Origin: Chloranthus sessilifolius
Lineage: Eukaryota; Streptophyta; Magnoliopsida; Chloranthales; Chloranthaceae
Assembly: GCA_021018995.1 (NCBI GenBank)
Contig: CM037598.1
Location: 64,560,671 to 64,624,670 of the forward strand
Length of the DNA: 64,000 bases
Direction: 5' to 3'
How positions within the stretch are numbered: position 1 is the stretch's first letter; each line of letters begins with the position of its first letter. Positions 46,901-51,475 of this stretch are shown here, one piece after another. A program made the translations under genes and the position numbers. The notes under the pieces are model-generated. The model did no database searches and was not told the DNA's origin. It saw only the letters and a list, made by a program, of their open reading frames with translations.

Positions 46901-47196
46901 ACAATCAAGTAAAACCCTAAATAATCAAACCATAAATAACAGCAAAAACAAAAATGGGAAAATAGAGAACACAGAGTAGAACCAGAAACCCTAAAAAAGC
47001 CACACAAAAAAAAAAAAACACTAGGGTTACGTTAGGAGAAACAAAAATCAAAAAGTGCGCGTACCGTAGCAGGCCAAGCGGGAAACCCCTTGACCTTGGC
47101 AAGAACGAGATCTCCGACCTTCCACTGCTTCCGAACGGCAGCGGCAGCAGCGAGAGATGAAGATCTCCCGGATCCTCTCCTGCGACTGGGCCCCAT
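8193..47196 (-). CDS. HUA2: HUA2-like pre-mRNA processing factor, whole coding span (11 exons)
   Basis: The gene encodes a nuclear protein of the HUA2/HULK family. In Arabidopsis these proteins act in pre-mRNA processing of AGAMOUS and FLC-type transcripts, and so affect flower identity and flowering time. Joining 132+77+2130+535+109+113+185+463+424+180+26 nt gives 4,374 nt, or 1,457 residues plus stop; Arabidopsis HUA2 is about 1,390. Domains in order: PWWP (about 25-82, with GFPAWPAT); a disordered middle with a basic stretch [11 protein letters not shown] near residue 350; CID/RPR (about 922-1046, with [17 protein letters not shown]); an acidic [15 protein letters not shown]-type block; a polyproline tract near 1195-1230; and a short C-terminus ending NFWRPR. 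The ATG is chosen because MGPSRRRG matches the family N-terminus and is followed directly by the PWWP. Every splice phase agrees. The 39-kb length comes from transposon-filled introns 1, 2, 4 and 8. No coding damage was seen, so the gene looks functional. Confidence 0.95.
8384..8563 (-). CDS. HUA2: HUA2 coding exon 10
   Basis: The exon has 180 nt, with acceptor ACTCAG|GCCCTG. It encodes [20 protein letters not shown] and continues to [10 protein letters not shown]. The chosen donor is AATGGAG|GTGCAG. If this donor is not used, the frame runs on for 12 residues to a stop at 8346-8348, giving a different tail. Confidence 0.85.
8699..9122 (-). CDS. HUA2: HUA2 coding exon 9 (Ser/Pro/Tyr-rich tail)
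   Basis: The exon has 424 nt, with acceptor TATCAG|GTCATGC and donor TTCAG|GTATAG, phase 1. It encodes a low-complexity tail that begins [15 protein letters not shown] and ends CRFPVSVHS. No folded domain is visible. Confidence 0.93.
9230..9560. repeat. Unclassified repeat-like segment in HUA2 intron 8
   Basis: This is GC-richer than its surroundings, with phrases such as AAAGTGGGCCTAATAATC and AAAGTGGACCAGTCGG that recur within the segment. Its structure suggests a MITE, but no clean ends were found. Confidence 0.35.
9585..9958. mobile_element. MITE rich in GTATCGG subterminal motifs (intron 8)
   Basis: The ends CGACAAACTCAGTATCGG and CAGTATCGACTGAGTTTTGTCG (overlapping the end) form inverted repeats. 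About a dozen copies of GGTATCGG, CCGATAC or GTATCAG lie in both orientations, in the manner of hAT-type non-autonomous elements. No target duplication was recognised. Confidence 0.65.
10000..10462 (-). CDS. HUA2: HUA2 coding exon 8 (acidic block and polyproline)
   Basis: The acceptor GACTATAG|CAACAC gives [16 protein letters not shown]. The exon then carries an acidic stretch, [19 protein letters not shown], and a dense polyproline run ([13 protein letters not shown] and onward) before the donor CTCAT|GTAAGC. Polyproline of this kind is a usual binding surface for SH3, WW or FBP-type partners. That role is inferred, not seen. Confidence 0.94.
10463..10549 (-). other. HUA2 intron 7, 87 nt, stop-free and frame-neutral
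   Basis: The donor is GGAAG|GTGTGA and the acceptor is GACTATAG|CAAC. The intron length is 29 codons and its translation in the coding frame has no stop, so retention would insert 29 residues ([17 protein letters not shown] and onward) directly after VDEYG. It is called an intron because the spliced product restores the family string. Confidence 0.85.
10550..10734 (-). CDS. HUA2: HUA2 coding exon 7 (end of CID)
   Basis: The exon has 185 nt, with acceptor GAAAAG|GTTTTGAGG. It encodes [20 protein letters not shown] and continues to GMLVDEYG plus two bases. The donor is GGAAG|GTGTGA. The RLWLER and VDEYG strings are family landmarks. Confidence 0.94.
10735..10818 (-). other. HUA2 intron 6, GC-AG type (84 nt)
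   Basis: The intron starts GCATGC after CTCAAG and ends TTGAAAAG before GTTTTGAGG. The conserved protein [11 protein letters not shown] leaves no room for a GT donor. The +4 to +6 positions of the donor are TGC, weaker than the usual GCAAGT of GC-AG introns. Confidence 0.88.
10819..10931 (-). CDS. HUA2: HUA2 coding exon 6 (CID)
   Basis: The exon has 113 nt, with acceptor TTTCAG|GTGGTT. It encodes [20 protein letters not shown] and continues [18 protein letters not shown]. The exon ends CTCAAG|GCATGC, so the donor dinucleotide is GC, not GT. The family sequence [11 protein letters not shown] demands the junction here. Confidence 0.93.
11033..11141 (-). CDS. HUA2: HUA2 coding exon 5 (CID core)
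   Basis: The exon has 109 nt, with acceptor ATTTAG|GTTGTTG and donor AAAG|GTACTT. It encodes [20 protein letters not shown], then [16 protein letters not shown] plus one base. This is the most conserved CID block of the family. It lies in an open stretch 12 kb from exon 4 and was placed by family similarity and phase. Confidence 0.94.
11886..12026. repeat. 69-bp tandem duplication at the edge of an hAT-like element
   Basis: The unit starting TGTTGACCGAAGCCTTG at 11886 is repeated at 11955. The second copy has one extra T and a few substitutions. The unit includes the hAT-like edge AGTTGTCAAATGTGACTAC, so the duplication spans a transposon-flank junction. Confidence 0.8.
12000..13977. mobile_element. 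hAT-like non-autonomous element with CGCATATGC ends, unknown cargo
   Basis: The right end is GGGAAATGACAACACTG, a CAnTG-type terminus. The left edge AGTTGTCAAATG shares TTGTCA with it. Both subterminal zones (12025-12165 and 13918-13965) are packed with CGCATATG/CATATGCG, like hAT element A. The interior has no transposase. It holds an open segment at 12148-12420 (minus) with [19 protein letters not shown] and no recognised family, a 60-bp tandem repeat near 12895-13015, and a TATA-box/CT-leader unit near 13530. No convincing target duplication was found, so the left end is approximate. Confidence 0.6.
13528..13660 (+). promoter_or_regulatory. TATA box followed by a long CT tract
   Basis: CTCTATAAATAAAGGGGC lies at about 13527-13544, followed about 35 nt later by (CT)31 at 13578-13639. 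This is the layout of a plant core promoter with a pyrimidine-rich leader. No gene follows, so it is probably a captured or transposon promoter. Confidence 0.4.
13978..15009. other. Non-coding DNA with one unidentified open segment
   Basis: The minus strand at 14620-14856 encodes 78 residues ([20 protein letters not shown] and onward) with no family that I recognise. A direct repeat, ATTTTGATATTT-x-GTTGTTCAAT, occurs near 14430 and 14500. Nothing else is visible. Confidence 0.4.
15010..15480. mobile_element. hAT-type MITE, family Q, copy 1 (right end lost)
   Basis: It begins CAGTGTTACCTAGACAC and then runs parallel to the complete copy at 45741-46168. Shared phrases include GAGATATGTAATGAAAAG, CCTAACTAAAAGTATAC and CAACAGTTCATTTTATC. 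The terminal TAGGTAACAC of the right end is missing here. Confidence 0.75.
15481..16160. other. Non-coding DNA with a pol III B-box-like motif
   Basis: GAGTTCGAATCCCACC near 15930 matches a B box. A 22-nt direct repeat (CAAGACTTACAAGTATATAC) occurs at about 15846 and 15898. This may be a SINE relic, but no A box was recognised. Confidence 0.35.
16165..16825. mobile_element. MITE, family R, copy 1, split by a plastid insert
   Basis: The arms TAATGG-x-GGCTCTCTTGACTGTCATTTAAACA (imperfect) and CTGTTTAAATGTCTGCTTGGAGCCATTA are inverted relatives. The middle phrase TAGATTGCCACTTGGACAAT recurs at 29.2-29.37 kb in a second copy. About 225 bp of plastid DNA interrupts the right half. Confidence 0.65.
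16561..16785 (-). pseudogene. ycf2: Nuclear plastid DNA insert: fragment of ycf2
   Basis: The minus-strand translation near 16575-16720 contains [17 protein letters not shown], then [16 protein letters not shown], then [18 protein letters not shown]. This matches a conserved stretch of the plastid Ycf2 protein ([31 protein letters not shown]-type) residue for residue at most positions. It is about 55 codons of a gene of over 2,000, so it is a dead NUPT. The right 60 bp (TCCAATCCGTAGGAATCAAT and onward) may be from another plastid site. Confidence 0.85.
17486..20510 (-). pseudogene. hAT element B transposase (BED + DUF659 + hATC), decayed
   Basis: The minus-strand order is: BED finger near 20370-20470 ([20 protein letters not shown]); linker [20 protein letters not shown]; a 19738-20142 segment (GPMDRFM, then SPYFKSMID); the DUF659 part at 19423-19641 ([39 protein letters not shown]); 18879-19268 ([17 protein letters not shown]); and the hATC dimerisation core at 18189-18494 ([34 protein letters not shown]). 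A Tyr/Gly-rich tail at 17486-17848 follows. Frame changes separate several pieces, including one just after the BED finger, and a MITE cuts the 5' end. The copy is better preserved than element A but not active. Confidence 0.88.
20485..20878. mobile_element. GC-rich MITE with CTAGGGCTGTCAA ends
   Basis: The ends CTAGGGCTGTCAACGGGCC and CCAATTGATAGCCCTAG are inverted relatives. The interior is packed with GGGCCGGG/CCCGGCCC motifs, the look of a common plant hAT-type MITE. The flanks TTTTGTGC and TTATGTTA match only 5 of 8. It lies immediately upstream of the BED finger of the element B transposase. Confidence 0.75.
21240..22055. repeat. Degenerate tandem and inverted repeat block of CACATGTG-type units
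   Basis: About 0.8 kb is built from permuted short phrases: GATGTGTCACAT, ACCCCATGACACATG, ACACATGTGTAATTGATG and their reverse complements. Because the phrases occur in both orientations, the block can fold into many hairpins. It lies inside hAT element B, upstream of the transposase start, where subterminal or promoter sequence would be expected. Confidence 0.85.
23466..24000 (-). CDS. HUA2: HUA2 coding exon 4 (start of CID/RPR domain)
   Basis: The acceptor TTGTAG|GTACGAG gives [12 protein letters not shown]. The exon ends ...[19 protein letters not shown], then [16 protein letters not shown], at GAG|GTAAAA in phase 0. The last 36 residues are the first CID helices. The 12.3-kb intron 4 follows. 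Confidence 0.95.
24180..26309 (-). CDS. HUA2: HUA2 coding exon 3 (end of PWWP and disordered middle)
   Basis: The exon has 2,130 nt. Its acceptor ATGCAG|TGCTTTC completes the Ile codon left open by exon 2, giving the family string [18 protein letters not shown], which closes the PWWP region. The remaining roughly 650 residues are Ser/Glu/Asp-rich and low in hydrophobic residues, with a basic NLS-like patch [11 protein letters not shown] and a second one, LRKRSRD, near residue 212. The donor is ACAT|GTAAGC, phase 2. Confidence 0.95.
26781..26908. repeat. 64-bp tandem duplication
   Basis: The unit starting GAGGGTTGCAATATGATG at 26781 repeats at 26845 almost without change. It includes a CAATGTTCTTAAAGTCG end typical of the local hAT-type MITEs. 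Confidence 0.9.
26901..27058. repeat. 79-bp tandem duplication of a GC-rich MITE end
   Basis: The unit GTCGTCGGGCAATTGGGTGG and onward at 26901 repeats at 26980 with very few changes. Directly after it comes a compound microsatellite. Confidence 0.9.
27064..27170. repeat. (TA)n(TG)n compound microsatellite
   Basis: This is a run of about 24 TA units followed by about 19 TG units and then broken TA/CA repeats. Apparent Ile-Tyr or Cys-Val reading frames here are products of the repeat. Confidence 0.97.
27229..29185 (-). mobile_element. 5'-truncated L1 LINE with about 20-bp target duplication
   Basis: Minus-strand motifs in order: [15 protein letters not shown] near 29040-29100; [10 protein letters not shown] near 28920 (the catalytic YADD of reverse transcriptase); [20 protein letters not shown] near 28600-28640; and a zf-RVT region with [15 protein letters not shown] and a final VGHLFFHYW. 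The 3' end is an A-rich tail after TTACCGATAATAAT. The flanks ATTCAGATCCACTTATAAGC (27209-27228) and ATTCAAATCCACTTATAGGC (29186-29205) match 18 of 20. In-frame stops and shifts make it inactive. Confidence 0.93.
29206..29375. repeat. MITE family R, copy 2 (partial)
   Basis: The shared phrases TTTCTTTGGGCTAAGACATG, TAGATTGCCAGTTGGACAAT and GAGCCATTATCCCTAG match the copy at 16.2-16.8 kb. The L1 inserted near its left side, and the left half is eroded. Confidence 0.7.
29376..29608. mobile_element. GC-rich hAT-type MITE, family S
   Basis: The right end is CGCCTTTAAGAACACTG at 29590-29606, matching the CAGTGTTCTTAAAGGCGG-type terminus seen at 26.8, 34.0 and 39.28 kb. The interior is GC-rich (CCGCCCGAGCCGC). 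The left end is not resolved. Confidence 0.6.
29650..31040. mobile_element. Foldback-like element with long inverted arms
   Basis: The left arm (about 29650-30020) and right arm (about 30735-31040) are imperfect inverted copies. GAGTATGGGTTTAAGACAGTGAG on the left faces CTCACTGTACTAAACCC on the right, and CCGTATTTTGTCAC faces GTAACAAAATACGGC at the inner ends. The middle (30020-30735) is non-coding. The outer ends both read CAATG. No reliable target duplication was found. Confidence 0.65.
31040..32345 (-). mobile_element. RTE-clade LINE fragment (reverse transcriptase)
   Basis: The minus strand shows [11 protein letters not shown] near 32310, then [14 protein letters not shown] near 32240 and IRAPWPLI near 32200, then a [20 protein letters not shown] stretch near 31600-31670 and [18 protein letters not shown] near 31530-31580. 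These match RTE motifs (LGPDGIP, KLFNKIL, GLHQGSALSPYLF, LFADDIVL). The YADD equivalent is VDD. It is interrupted at about 31870-32165 and decayed. Confidence 0.85.
31870..32165 (-). repeat. Insertion in the RTE LINE, possibly a SINE
   Basis: In the minus sense this segment ends with GGTTATAAAAAAAAAT, a short A-rich tail, and contains TAGGGATTTATATCCCGTGC. It separates two blocks of the RTE reverse transcriptase. No pol III boxes are convincing. Confidence 0.4.
32336..33565. repeat. Direct duplication of about 0.4 kb, period near 0.77 kb
   Basis: Phrases from 32340-32735 recur in the same order at 33106-33548: CGAAGTTTTTATTTCTA, ATCATCTATTyAAATTTCAC, and AAAATTCAGACCCAAATAAA followed by TGCAAG. 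Between them lies a purine-rich zone (GAAGGAGG-type, 32810-32930). The unit has no coding capacity. Confidence 0.8.
33566..34000. other. Non-coding DNA, nothing recognised
   Basis: AT-rich intronic sequence with short AGATTATCAAG-type direct repeats near 33755 and 33790. No gene or mobile element was identified. Confidence 0.5.
34190..34345. repeat. GAA/GAAA-rich purine tract
   Basis: This is a nearly pure purine run of GAAGAAGAA and GAAAAAA units on the plus strand. Poly-Ser or poly-Phe reading frames on the opposite strand are products of this repeat. Confidence 0.95.
34525..34950. mobile_element. Palindromic MITE, family P, copy 2 (nested in the hAT)
   Basis: The inverted halves share AACTTGAGATCATGG / CCATGATCTCAAGAT and TTCCATGTGTCAAAG / TGTGACACATGGAAT. 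It is the same family as 6913-7351 and 47780-48199. The ends are approximate. Confidence 0.7.
35208..35650. other. Non-coding DNA with an orphan hAT-type end
   Basis: GCCCTGCCTAGTGCGTTTAACAACG at about 35385-35410 (quoted in two overlapping parts: GCCCTGCCTAGTGCG and GCGTTTAACAACG) resembles a family S terminus, but no partner end was found. The rest is AT-rich. Confidence 0.4.
35651..37877 (-). mobile_element. L1 LINE fragments (at least two 3' ends), left part
   Basis: Two A-tail-like 3' ends, at about 35650 and 35780, lie before zf-RVT-type coding pieces on the minus strand. One at 36010-36205 has LFLQYEY and [11 protein letters not shown]-type residues. One at 36780-37000 has [20 protein letters not shown] and [13 protein letters not shown] 400-bp non-coding piece (36206-36610) separates them. 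The right part carries a 191-bp tandem duplication. The L1 continues beyond the LTR element to about 41450. Confidence 0.75.
37361..37735. repeat. 191-bp tandem duplication within L1
   Basis: The unit CAACTGATACTTGAATGACT and onward at 37361 repeats at 37552. The second copy lacks about 9 nt (near CTGTG) but is otherwise nearly identical, so the duplication is younger than the L1. Confidence 0.92.
38820..38861. repeat. Perfect 17-bp inverted repeat, 8-nt loop
   Basis: TTATTTCATCAAACAGT at 38820-38836 is followed by GCTCACCA and by its exact reverse complement at 38845-38861. It lies in the interior of the short LTR element. Confidence 0.97.
38985..39120. mobile_element. Small palindromic MITE inside the LTR element
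   Basis: GGCTGGTGTTAGTTACTATC on the left faces GTACTAACACCAGTC on the right. CATGTTACAGCCACCTT faces AAGGTGGTTGTAACATAA. The arms are about 45 bp each. Directly after it lies a GC-rich family S hAT end (CGCCTTTGAGAACACTG at about 39268-39284). Confidence 0.7.
39973..41450 (-). mobile_element. L1 LINE, right part (reverse transcriptase)
   Basis: The minus strand shows GVRQGDHLS near 41035-41065 and [12 protein letters not shown] near 40895-40935, the RT signatures of plant L1. It continues the L1 left of the LTR element and is itself cut by a 432-bp MITE. The 5' truncation point is not sharp, near 41300-41450. It is decayed. Confidence 0.82.
40152..40583. mobile_element. Tourist-like (PIF/Harbinger) MITE, 432 bp
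   Basis: The ends GACTACGTTTGATAACTTGG and, inverted, GGTTGTGTTTGATAACGTGG agree well, and TTA flanks both sides (40149-40151 and 40584-40586). A 3-bp TWA target site and these ends point to the PIF/Harbinger superfamily. It interrupts the L1. Confidence 0.8.
41451..41870. other. Non-coding DNA, nothing recognised
   Basis: AT-rich intronic sequence between L1 pieces, with CTCTCGTCTCTCT repeats near 41815-41865. Confidence 0.5.
42016..42762 (-). mobile_element. L1 LINE, short 3' piece (zf-RVT end), with target duplication
   Basis: The minus strand reads [20 protein letters not shown], then [20 protein letters not shown], then [16 protein letters not shown] and [19 protein letters not shown], the usual plant L1 C-terminus, and ends in an A-rich tail after TTACCGATAAAAAAAAT. 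GGCTCCAATTTTTA flanks it at 42002-42015 and 42763-42776. Its frame is open for over 180 residues, so it is a recent insertion. Confidence 0.92.
43381..43654. repeat. 137-bp tandem duplication within L1
   Basis: The unit TGGCAGTACGTTTGTTGAAT and onward at 43381-43517 repeats at 43518-43654, with about four differences by eye. This makes the duplication much younger than the L1. Confidence 0.95.
43944..43989. repeat. (AT)n microsatellite
   Basis: AT-repeat run just after the L1 3' end. Confidence 0.95.
44512..44588 (-). CDS. HUA2: HUA2 coding exon 2 (PWWP core)
   Basis: The exon has 77 nt, with acceptor TTGCAG|GTAAGTG and donor CAAAT|GTTAGT. It encodes [20 protein letters not shown] then FGTEQ plus two bases of an Ile codon. 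It sits alone between a 2.5-kb and an 18.2-kb intron, and it is easily missed by gene finders because the acceptor is followed at once by a donor-like GTAAGT. Confidence 0.95.
44878..45687 (+). mobile_element. hAT element A', 810-bp deletion derivative of element A
   Basis: The ends CATTGATGTCATATG and, inverted, CATTGTAATCAAATGG match element A's termini. The flanks GAAACTTA (44870-44877) and GGAACTTA (45688-45695) match 7 of 8. Left to right it keeps element A's 5' end (CGCATATGC arrays, T-rich leader, TATA box CCTATAAATAGGGG at 45177) and then its 3' end (TGTATGTTC-x-TATGTTCATTTTTGTAC, AATTTATATTTTCCCTTCTA, ATTGATCAATATGG). The transposase between is gone. It lies in HUA2 intron 1. Confidence 0.92.
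45741..46168. mobile_element. hAT-type MITE, family Q, copy 2 (complete)
   Basis: The ends CCGTGTTACCTAGACAC and ACATAGGTAACACTA are inverted relatives. The flanks ATTACGGG and GTTATGGG match 6 of 8. It is the same family as 15010-15480. Confidence 0.8.
46235..46500 (+). mobile_element. LTR-element relic with a primer-binding-site-like motif
   Basis: TGGTATCAGAGCCAGTATG after a CATA end is the classic initiator tRNA-Met primer site next to a plant LTR. No LTR pair or coding region is evident, so it is a small fossil in HUA2 intron 1. Confidence 0.5.
47065..47196 (-). CDS. HUA2: HUA2 coding exon 1 (start, first half of PWWP)
   Basis: This exon has 44 codons, starting [13 protein letters not shown], then an alanine run, then [19 protein letters not shown]. 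It ends in phase 0 at the donor ACG|GTACGC. The aromatic and proline residues of the PWWP signature lie here. Confidence 0.95.
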
Positions 47197-47700
47197 GGGA
47201 ACAGAGTGAGGCTAACTTGCACAGGTGGGTTTAGGGTTTGAGAACTTGGTTGGGCATTAAGATCAGAGAGAGGTTTCTTCTTCTGGATGAGATGCTAACA
47301 TGCACATGGATGGTAAAGTGCACGGGGATGCAGGGGGGGACGGGGAGAGGGAGGAAAAGGCGAGCATCTTTACGTGTGGAAGGAGGCGGTCTCTCTCTCA
47401 CACACAACCCCCCTCTCCAACAAGATACGGACGTATGGATAGGTATGTCTGGGCGCTGTCCTCTCTCTCTCTCCTCTTTCTTTCTCTCTCCTAGTTTTAG
47501 TGTCTAAGCGTGAGATGCTAAATTGCGCAGGTGGCGTTCGAGCGTTGAAACGTCAAAGTTGAAACAGCGGGGGCTTTTGTCGTGACTTGCGTCATTGAAA
47601 GTTTGAGTTGTTATTCGGCGTGTAGCTAGAGCAGTAGCTTTGGTGCTCTACGAGTCTATTTTCTAACATTATTGATCCTAGATTTTGAGGCCCGAGAATA
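47197..47700 (-). promoter_or_regulatory. HUA2 5' UTR and proximal promoter region
   Basis: This sequence lies directly upstream of the HUA2 ATG. In the transcript sense it carries GA-rich tracts (plus-strand CT runs near 47390-47405 and 47460-47495), the kind of sequence bound by plant GAGA-binding BPC proteins. No clear TATA box was found, which fits a broadly expressed gene. The transcription start is not determined. Confidence 0.45.
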
Positions 47701-47779
47701 TGGTGTAGATAGGAATTGGATTCACTTATACTGCCAATTGGAGAATTATAAGCATTTGATCAAAACACGATTTTCATAT

Positions 47780-48199
47780 TAGGGTAACTCTATTCATGCC
47801 TGCTAATTATTGGTGGGCGCCTATAATGAAAAACCCTTGATTGTATTGAATCAAATGTTCGTGGTTGTTTTTCATTCCATACAAACAAAAAATTTTGAGA
47901 CCATGAGTGTGCTATCATATAATCAATTTTTTACTTCACATGGCATAAATCCTAAAAAATTGATCTTTAAATCGCTTAACACACATCACACTCCAACATT
48001 ATTTTATGACTACTTTTTGCAATTTATGACACATGGAATCAAAAACTTGATCGTTTGATGGCACGCCCATAGTCTCAAGATTCATTATGTGAAAGATTGG
48101 AATGAAAAAAGATCAGCATCATCTAATTCAATGCAGTCAACGATTTTTAGTGTAGGCACCTTCCAATAATCTTCTAGGCGTGATTAGAGGTGCCCTCTA
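47780..48199. mobile_element. Palindromic MITE, family P, copy 3
   Basis: The inverted halves share TTTTGAGACCATGAG / CATAGTCTCAAGATT and TTCACATGGCATAAA / TGACACATGGAATCAA. The ends are TAGGGTAAC and GGTGCCCTCTA. It lies about 0.6 kb upstream of the HUA2 ATG. Confidence 0.72.
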
Positions 48200-48239
48200 G
48201 ATTAATTGGGAACAAATATGTCCATTTGTAGGACATTAT

Positions 48240-48725
48240 TGGCTTTTGATTATATGATTACAATTGTAATACAATTCGCTTGGTCGCAGTCAAGTGGTAC
48301 AAGTTCCTTCATTGCAGTTTGATCTCGCTCAGGCGAAGTTGATCCGAAATATTTTTCCTTTATGGTCATTCTAGCGTATTCGATCTCGCCTCTTTTTCTT
48401 ATCTTTTTTACTATTTTCTTTCCTTAAGTTGTTTAAACCTACATAATAAGACATAAAATCGAATTAAACATAAATAAAAGATCTCCTAAGGGCCTAGTAA
48501 GGGTAAATTGAGGTCTAATTTATGTAATAAATTACTCTGATCACATTCCAAAACCAACACTTTGCTAGCCCTCAAGCAAAAAAAACTAAACTAATTCATG
48601 AAAAATAAATTGCCACTTTAGTAGGGAGCATGATTGTATTTAACATTTGTAATAAGCCTTTAAATCCTTAGGTGATCCAGTGAACGAGTTGTAGTTTAGT
48701 GAAGATTCACTGTCACATCGCCCCC
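48240..48725 (-). mobile_element. Relic related to the Athila-like fossil (LTR-edge and spacer)
   Basis: AACACTTTGCTAGCCCTCAA at 48557 and the following AATTGCCACTTTAGTAGG-type text parallel the spacer of the large Ty3 fossil at 57150-57300 (ACACTTTGCTAGTCCTCGAG). Both precede the same kind of LTR edge in the minus sense. It is an old fragment. Confidence 0.6.
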
Positions 48726-50600
48726 TGCCATTGACCTCGTACACCTGTACATCTCTTGTGTACGAGCGTCCCAATTCACGAGTCGAGCACATGTGACACA
48801 CCATGTTCCATTTTTCTTAAGTGACGAAAAAAATATGTAATGTCCTTTTGAAGATATTTTGATGTACTTAAGTGCGAAAAATCTTACAAAATCTAACCTA
48901 TTTTTATAATTATATTCTTAAAGGTTTGAGAAACTATGCAATGTACTTAGGTCGGTTTTTCTTAGTTAAATAATTGCGGAAGTCTTTCACAGAATCTCAA
49001 CCTGATTCTAAAAATTTTCTTTGTTCAAGAGGAAAATCCCTATATGTGCAACCGTCGACTTCACGGACCCGTCGCGATGATGCGCTCAAAAATGGAGTCG
49101 CTACCCGGAGGTTTTGGTGTCCCAGGATACCCAAAATCAATATCGTGTGCACCGAAGTACAAGATATGACTCTGAATCACCGGTCAATGCTGAAGCCTCT
49201 TAGGTAAGGGCTTTGGTTATCAATCGGGAAAGTGTTAGGCCCCTGATTGACCCGCTTGTAAGCGGTCTCTACTATGGCCAGGTGTATAAAAAAATAAAAA
49301 TTTGTGCGGCACTTCCCATTGCCCGAAAGCATTCCACTCCTATTTGAGCCCCTCATATTTACCAAAATTTTAGCGACGTAACGGCTCAAATTCTAGGATA
49401 GAGGAAAAGCAAAATAAGGTAGAGGAATAGAGGGGAGGGTCAGAGCTCTCAGGCCCTTGTAGCACCGTTGTTGGATCTTCGTGTGAGTGCCGATTCCGAT
49501 GAACTTCCGAAGGCGAATGGGTTAGATGATGGTTCTAACTACTATGGCTTGGAAGAAAGTTAGTTGGAAATAATGGCATGGGAGGGCTTTGATATGGTTT
49601 CTAAGGCTTTGAAATTATGGACTTCGTTGTATGATGGTGCATGGGTAATGGGAGCTAGAGGTTGGACTTAGAAGGTTAGGAATGGGAAAGGTTTGGGAGC
49701 AATTTTCTAGAGCTTTCTTTTTTAGAATTTAAACAAAAGTAGTTAAAGGGGGGGGGGCTCTCTATTTATAGAGAATGGGAGGATTAGGAGCTCCTAATTG
49801 AGTTTAGTGGGGGTTAGAATGAGGTAATGCTAGATCTAAGGTTTTTGAGGGTTTTGGGAGCTTGGAAAAGTGTGATTTGGGTTTTAATGGTGGGTGATAG
49901 GTTGATGGGTTGGATGGCAAACAGGTTAAATTTAAAGTTGAGAGGAGTATAACAGTCCTAAAGAAACACACCTTGATCTCTGGGATGGTCCACAAGTTAA
50001 ACCCCAAAATTGAAATATGTCATTTTCACGAAAATTCAGGTTTTAAGTCATACGTAAATTAGGTGTACGCACAGCTTAGGAACAGTGCTTCAAAAAAAAT
50101 TGAGAAGTTCGAAGCCTGATCTGGGGCTTAATTCTGATGTAAAGCCAAAATTGGCTATGCATACATAGGATGTACGCATGGTCAATTTCTACCAAAAAAT
50201 GCCTATGCGTACAACGGATTTACACATAGCCCAAATTTTGGCAAAAAGGGAAGGCAGACCAGGGGGGAGCGGGTCAGGTCTAATATGGGTCCAATGGGTT
50301 CAGTTTTGGGTTCTATGGGTTTGGTTGGGTTTTCTAAGGATCTGTGAAGGTTCCTAAGGGTTCGGGTTGGTGTTAGAGGTCTAGGTTAATTTTTTAAAGG
50401 ATCGGGATGTGCTTTTGGAAGTTCGGAAGTACGCCTTTTTCGAAGTATAGGTCAATCGAGCCTTGGGCCAAATTTGGGTGTCTACAGATGTCCCTCTTTG
50501 GTATCCGATCACTAATGATCTAATGCCAAAAAAAAAGACATCCAAAGAGGCCCAAGGCAAATGCTATCGGGTCCACTGTATTCAAAGCCAAACTTAAACA
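48726..50600. mobile_element. Probable solo LTR or LTR fragment (Ty3, Tat-like style)
   Basis: This is a non-coding stretch with phrases usual in long Ty3 LTRs: AATGGAGTCGCTACCCGG, GGGAAAGTGTTAGGCCCC, and GGTGTCTACAGATGTCCCTC near the right end. No boundaries or target duplication were confirmed. Confidence 0.4.
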
Positions 50601-51475
50601 TCAATTGGTGAAAATATGAAGAGTGACGAAAGCCCATATCACTAGGAAATCATCCGCCGCTCTAGACTATCCATCCCAAAGAATTTAGCGATTTTACTTC
50701 ATTTTCGATTGCCAGAATCCTAAAGTCCAACATCAGGTTCTATTTCCCATGGTCATGTGTCTTTTAATTTGTACATTATTTTTATTTCCATCTAGATTAA
50801 AAAATACAATTATAGTTCAATCTCTTAGATGAGGACTATGAGTAATTAATCGTTTTTGAGGTGTCTAAGTGAGATGCCCTTTAAGTATCATCTATAGGGT
50901 CTCTATATCCCAATCAATATCCTATGTATCTCAATTAGTATACTATAGCAAACAACTATGTACAAATATTCTCATTACAATTCAAAATTTCATATCAATA
51001 TCTATTCAAATGCATACATTAAAGACTCATCAATTTCCTTAAGTTGGTTAAAGCAAAAACCACTAGTATTCCCTAGTACACTATTACAAGCATGAGTGTT
51101 TAAATTTAAAGTAAGATATCATTAAAAATCTAAGTAAAAATACTTATTAACTTCAGGTTTCATTCAAATTATTTTATTTAGAATTTATATTAACCTCCTT
51201 AGGGTCAAATTTTCATAGAGAGGTTCGATAAGATACCGAGGGGATTATATGGACTCATCATCTTCAGTTCCTATTTCTATCTAGTAAGGACAAGAAGGTC
51301 GTACTATGTTAATAGATGTGATGGACGGTGTAATTATCCATCAACGCATGTATTCAACTTTTCAAACTCACCAATAAATTCAAATTTCTCTAATACACTT
51401 TCTCAAACAATTGGTTAAAACTTTTAAAATAAAATTTCAAAACCTTTAAAAACTTTTAACTCTAATACCACATCT
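50601..51475. other. AT-rich non-coding DNA, nothing recognised
   Basis: No coding potential or repeat ends were seen. It is likely degraded retrotransposon sequence, judging by its neighbours. Confidence 0.4.

Larger units (their letters stand above)
44589..47064 (-). other. HUA2 intron 1 (2,476 nt)
   Basis: The intron has a GTACGC donor and a TTGCAG acceptor. It contains an 810-bp hAT derivative at 44878-45687, a 428-bp hAT-type MITE at 45741-46168 and a primer-binding-site-like relic at 46235. I see nothing else in 46500-47064. Confidence 0.9.
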
